Shown: in pieces, positions 59,701 to 64,000 of the stretch
Layout of the letters: the number at the start of each line of letters is the position of its first letter
Numbering within the stretch: position 1 is the first letter of the stretch
NCBI GenBank assembly: GCA_025529335.1
Contig: JAMYHX010000105.1
Coordinates: 39,902-103,901, forward strand
Length of the DNA: 64,000 nucleotides
Direction: 5' to 3'
Origin: Rhizopus sp. PT2906
Lineage: Eukaryota > Mucoromycota > Mucoromycetes > Mucorales > Rhizopodaceae
Translations under genes and position numbers: made by a program
The notes under the pieces: model-generated
The model's input: only the letters and a program-made list of their open reading frames with translations
The model's database searches: none
Told to the model about the DNA's origin: nothing

Positions 59701-59835
59701 TGGCTATAAATTATTTGTTACTTTAGTTTAATATGTAACACATCTCATTGGCTATCTCGGTCAAATCAATCAAGAACTGGCCAAAGCATTGCCAGTCTGA
59801 GTGACGCTTAAGTAACCTGTACGACATTATGTGTA
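59701..59835 (+). repeat. Left terminal inverted repeat
   Basis: Begins TGGCTATAAATTATTTGTTA; partner of 63556-63690. Confidence 0.85.
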
Positions 59836-60111
59836 AATATGTGTGTATATATAGTCATTGCAAAAAGTATAGTCACTAATTTTGGGTTTAATGACGTGCA
59901 AAAAACTCTCATGTTCAATAATGATGTCCGTTGATCCAAAAATAAAGACGTATTCATGAGTTTCGTTTATTTCTACTGTCGCTTAGTAATTATCCAATGA
60001 AATTCTAGGCATTTTTTTAATTTTATAAAAAGGGAGGCGATTTTTTGAAGTGGTCATTTTTGCTTTTTTTTTTCTCTTTTTTTCTGTTTACATTTTGCAA
60101 TTAGAATTAAT

Positions 60112-61128
60112 ATGCAATTTCTTTACGAAGATGGGCAAGGGCATGTTGTTGATGAGAACGGGGTTGAGCCTATAGATCTTGCTGTTGACGAGAAACTATT
60201 TGCTATTGAAACAATATCAAACGTTATTACCAGGACCCTGAAAGCATTTACGAGAAGAAAAAGTCAGATCGGCGTTGTATTCTTGGGGAGGAGCATAAAC
60301 AGTTTCTTTTGAATTACATTGATGAGAATCCTTCTGCTGTTGTAACCGAAGTAGCAGAAATCTTAACGCAAAACTTTGTGGATCTTTATGTTTCCCGTAG
60401 CACTGTATAAATTCATGACAACTGAGTGTAATCTACTAAGCAGACAACAATTTTAGCCTGTAGAAAGAAATAGCAAAGAAAATATTCAACAAAGTTACGA
60501 TTGGGTACAAAAGTGGCAGCAAACTGATTTAGATTTCATGACAAACTGTGTCTTTCTTGATGAATCAGCCTTTCATATCAATTTGAAACGAGGTATGGCC
60601 TGGCCAAAGAAGGGAACTCCGGCAATAGTTACAGTGTCTACAACTAAAGCGAACGCAACATCGATTTTAGGTGCACTATCTACAATCGGTTTAATTAATG
60701 TCATTTTGAGAGTTCCAACGCGTATCAAAAAGAGAAAACTTGGACGTGCAGGTGATGGTTATATCATAGGAACAGTGACAGGGCATTATCTAAGTTTTTT
60801 TAAAGGCTATTCTTGATGAAATGGACAAATATCCAGAAATGAAAGGACATTACTTCATCATGGATAATGCTTCCATCCATAGTTCAACTAATATAGGAAA
60901 GTATATTCGCCTCCAAGGATATCGATACGCATATCTTCCCCGTACTCTCCTGAACTAAATCCGATTGAGCAGTTCTGGTCCGTTGTCAAAAGTAAAGTTA
61001 AGCGAAATAAGTTTCTGGAAAAAAAAAAATCACTAATGACTAGAATCAATGGGGCCAGTGATAATTTATACTTAAGTGATTTCAAAAGCTTTGTCTACCA
61101 TTCTGTCAAAGTTTTGATAAACGTTTAA
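60112..61128 (+). pseudogene. Mariner/Tc1-like DDE transposase, frameshifted
   Basis: The open start MQFLYEDGQGHVVDENGVEP is followed by a frame change near 60200 into ILGEEHKQFLLNYIDENPSA and VAEILTQNFVDLYVSRSTV (helix-turn-helix). Further changes lead to CVFLDESAFHINLKRGMAW (first catalytic Asp), HYFIMDNASIHSSTN (second Asp) and NPIEQFWSVVKSKVKR (the final Glu). All three catalytic residues are readable, but stops near 60410 and 60450, a frame change near 60800 and another near 60940 break the protein. It is therefore inactive as read. It is a different subfamily from the fragment at 67-725. Confidence 0.85.
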
Positions 61129-63555
61129 ACAAAGAAAAATTATGATGGTTTTTTGTACGTAGGCTGTTCTTTTTATGTAAGCTATTTGTCGGATCGACTG
61201 AATAACAGATCTCGATATTGTTCATGTCGTCGATCAACTTTGAAAACTTAACGACGTTCGATTCATTGTATGGTTTGCAGTAAAACATGCATATTGCTTG
61301 CTCCCTGGAGATGATCACCATGGTGACAAAAAAAGACGGCTCGAGCAAAAGACAATAAAAAAAACCTACACAGAGCCAATGTTAATCTGTCTCAAATCAC
61401 TCTACGCTAATCCCTTCGAGAACAATCAATATCCTGCTTTTGTGAAAGATTTTGAAAAGAATAAAGACAACGACATTCAAGCCAACAGATGAGAGAAGGA
61501 TACACTAGAAAAATCTCTTGTCATAATTTTTATTCACAACTCATAAATTTTGAACATAATAAAATCTATAACTATAAGGACTCTGTGCTGTTTCAATATT
61601 CCTGATTGTTGGCATGGTTTCTTCCTGCAGACAAACTTTTTCACGGTTCTGGTTCATTCAACAATTCATTATGCTCATAGACATGAATGACGCTGTTGGA
61701 TGGCATGTCGTCGATAATGATTTTTTAAGGTTTGTATGTTGTCTATTAAGATAATTGTTAAAGAAATTTTTCTTTTCATAAAGTTTCAAACCATCTGCTT
61801 ACATCAAGAATCCGTATAAGTCATTGCAGTCTGTTAATAAGCCAGTATAGTCTAGCGCTACCAAACAAACTTTATCTATTGTCGTATTTACCCTATAATA
61901 CGCAATCCTATCATATGGGATTATTATAAATCTATATTCTAAGAATGAATACAGTAGGGTCTTGACTCTGTCATAACCTTCGGTAGGTGGGAGTAGCATT
62001 CCAGAATCGAGGTTATTCCAGGAGAGAATTCATACCCCGACAACGTACACTGAACATCAGTTGTCGATCTTTCTGGTGTTGATGGCAGTAGAAGAGGTGC
62101 ACCATCTTGATCAGGAGATGCACACAAAGAGAAATTGGCAGATGAAAGGCTACAAAGAAAAAGAGAGAGAGAGGTCAGTTGCTGTTGTAAAAAACAAAAA
62201 GACAGAAAAGCCATGCCTACGCTTTCAGAGATGAGCCTCGACGGGTCCACCAAGAGCAACCGGGGTATTAAAAACGTAAGGGCAGCAAGGACACCCATAC
62301 ACGACACGGATGGCTAATTCTTTTTCCACAAGAGGCGTTCCTAGAGGCAACTGAGCTTTTCCTCTGAAGCAATTATTAAGTCATGGCTTCTACATTTTGA
62401 TAATGCCGACGAAAGAATTGCTTCCGAGTAAATCCAGTTTCCTTGTATTTGTAGCAAGTGTATGCACATAAATCTTCACGATTGTCATTGTGCTATTTGA
62501 AGTCCGATATCAGTCAACTGGAACAGGGTTAGACGCGTCATGCAATGGAACAGCTGTCAATAAGTTACAATCTGTAGAAGTAAAAACTATTTTATTTGGA
62601 ATTATACATAAAGGTTTATTACATCTCTGGAGAAGAAGAGTTATAAAAGCTCTTCCTCCGTCAACTTCATGATGGACAGAGGAGAGGAGGGTATTATTGA
62701 ATGTATACTTCATCAATGATTCACTGTGCTCTCCTTTCAATATCAGAATGCATCTGATCCCATTATATGACTCAAGATAGTTATTAACAGTGCTCTCTTT
62801 TATGAGAAATAAAGGTTGAACAGGTACTTTCATCTGCCGATAAAAGTTGGTGCACTCTGGAATGAGTGCATTTTTATCACCAACAGTCGGACTTGTATCA
62901 AAAGCGAGCTATGTCAATATTTCAAATATAAAGCATGAAGGTTTGAATTGCATGTTCCAGAGATATATATATATCTTGAATGTAATACAGGAGAAAAATA
63001 AATTGTAAGATGTAAGCCTTATCCGCAGCATGGACGAAGTGTACTTTCATTCGCTTGAAAATCACCATACTTCTAAATCAAATATCGTCAACAATTGACT
63101 TTAACTTGATCAACGCACCATATAAGCCTTTGCTGATGATTGAAACAGGTTTTTGGTCGATCATCACAACCAAAATATGATATGAGGTTACATTACTTCA
63201 GACGTGATTAAAAAGTCTCTTTAGAAAAATGAAAGAAAGAAAAAGGATAATAAAGATGGAAAGACCGCATTTTTTACTGCCGAACAAAAATTACGGCCAA
63301 ATAAACTCATTCCGATTGTAAACAAACAACTTAAAAGGTTAACTTTCTTCTTAAAACTCTTTGTTTTTCACTGAGGCGTCACTTGACTATGTTACGCACA
63401 AAGTTTACCCCATACATTTTTAAATTAAGGGGGTGTGCTTTATTTGACGCTTTACTTTCTCGCTTTCTTTCTTTCTTTGTATGAACAAAAGTGAAAGAGG
63501 AGGACGGGATTAGGCTATTTCAAAGCACAAGTATACATGTATATATATATACATA
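61129..63555. other. Right interior of the TIR element, no supported gene
   Basis: Small frames on both strands (61298-61492 +, 61939-62307 -, 62490-62672 +, 62510-62833 -) look weakly coding but share no recognisable family. They may be decayed cargo or an older nested insertion. Confidence 0.45.
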
Positions 63556-63690
63556 TACACATAATGTCGTACAGATTACTTGAGCGTCACTCAGACTGGC
63601 AATGCTTTGGCCAGTTCTTGATTGATTTGACCGAAATAGCCAATGAGATGTGTTACATATTAAACTAAAGTAACAAATAATTTGTAGCCA
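63556..63690 (-). repeat. Right terminal inverted repeat
   Basis: Reverse complement of 59701-59835 with four noted substitutions and no gaps. Confidence 0.85.
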
Positions 63691-64000
63691 CTTTTCTTTT
63701 TTTTTAGTTTCAGGTCAACCTTAATTGTACAAATGCGCGCAAATAGTACATAAATAAGAAATGAGAATCCGTCATCTGATAGGTATATCATCGACATCTT
63801 TGTATAATTATTCTATCATCCTCTCCTTTGTTTCCTAATTCAATTGTAAGATGATCGCGCGTTTAAAATAGAAATATAGATATTACACATTTAAAGTGTA
63901 ATGAAGTCAAGTGTTGTTAGACGCACTCAAAACAAAAAAGAAACATTAGATGCCGGATGACCCTACACAAGATCGCCTTATTTGGCCAAAAAGTGGAGAA
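63691..64000. other. Right flank, no supported gene
   Basis: 310 bp beyond the TIR element to the window end; T-rich next to the terminus, otherwise featureless. Confidence 0.45.

Larger units (their letters stand above)
59701..63690 (+). mobile_element. 3,990-bp DDE transposon with 135-bp terminal inverted repeats
   Basis: The two ends, 59701-59835 and 63556-63690, are reverse complements over 135 bp without gaps and with only four mismatches noted. Between them lies a broken mariner-like transposase (60112-61128) and ~2.4 kb with no recognised gene. The near-identity of the ends contrasts with the broken transposase, consistent with recent mobilisation in trans or recent arrival followed by coding decay. 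A target-site duplication could not be fixed because A/T-rich runs flank both ends. Confidence 0.8.

Overview
The window looks like a gene-dense, AT-rich piece of an early-diverging filamentous fungal genome, most likely Mucoromycota (Mucorales-like). The reasons are short introns of about 45-100 nt with GTAAGT-type donors, ordinary fungal housekeeping genes with many small exons, Asn/Gln homopolymers, and remnants of Tc1/mariner-like and Ty3-like elements. The species cannot be named from sequence alone. All gene models here are hand-spliced. Exon sums were checked to be multiples of three, and the one exception is stated.

Layout. 0-0.8 kb: dead mariner-like transposase. 1-3.2 kb: inorganic pyrophosphatase (+) convergent with a CCDC25/Jlp2 homologue (-). 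5.6-6.2 kb: homeodomain factor (-). 6.7-10.7 kb: a nuclear RNA-processing group, with BUD13 (-) divergent from SAS10/UTP3 (+), which is convergent with RRP17/NOL12 (-). 11.4-17 kb: a complete 15-exon class V myosin with two GC-AG introns. 17.1-18.3 kb: WW-domain protein with an exon-encoded repeat. 18.5-19.7 kb: unrecognised poly-Asn protein (-). 20.4-24 kb: SPT8-like WD40 SAGA subunit, then a type-B carboxylesterase. 24.1-26 kb: a three-repeat Myb protein carrying Sfp1/JAZF1-like zinc fingers (-).

26-31.2 kb is a TE-rich gap. It holds a Ty3-like reverse transcriptase remnant, a broken gene whose C-terminus has a PD-(D/E)XK nuclease signature, and a transposase fragment. 31.4-37.7 kb: caprin-like RNA-binding candidate (-), Vip1-like RRM protein (+) and Bem46-type hydrolase (-). 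37.7-42.8 kb is gene-poor and repeat-rich. 42.8-48.1 kb: ZUP1/Mug105-like cysteine protease (+), the Fe-S scaffold NBP35 (-) and a syntaxin-8-like SNARE (-). The SNARE's first intron is swollen to 1.7 kb by a repeat, of which an inverted copy lies at 40.0-40.8 kb.

49.1-58.4 kb: acetoacetyl-CoA thiolase (+) convergent with a minus-strand run: membrane GNAT, poly-Gln protein, complex I B12 subunit, a small coiled-coil protein, V-ATPase subunit H and an acidic repeat protein. 59.7-63.7 kb is a 3,990-bp element with 135-bp terminal inverted repeats and a broken DDE transposase.

The genes are mostly unrelated housekeeping functions: RNA processing, membrane traffic, vacuolar acidification and Fe-S assembly. 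The most unusual observations are the SNARE with a His at the ionic-layer position and a repeat abutting its first splice donor, the Myb/zinc-finger combination, the decayed nuclease-like locus and the intact-ended TIR element.
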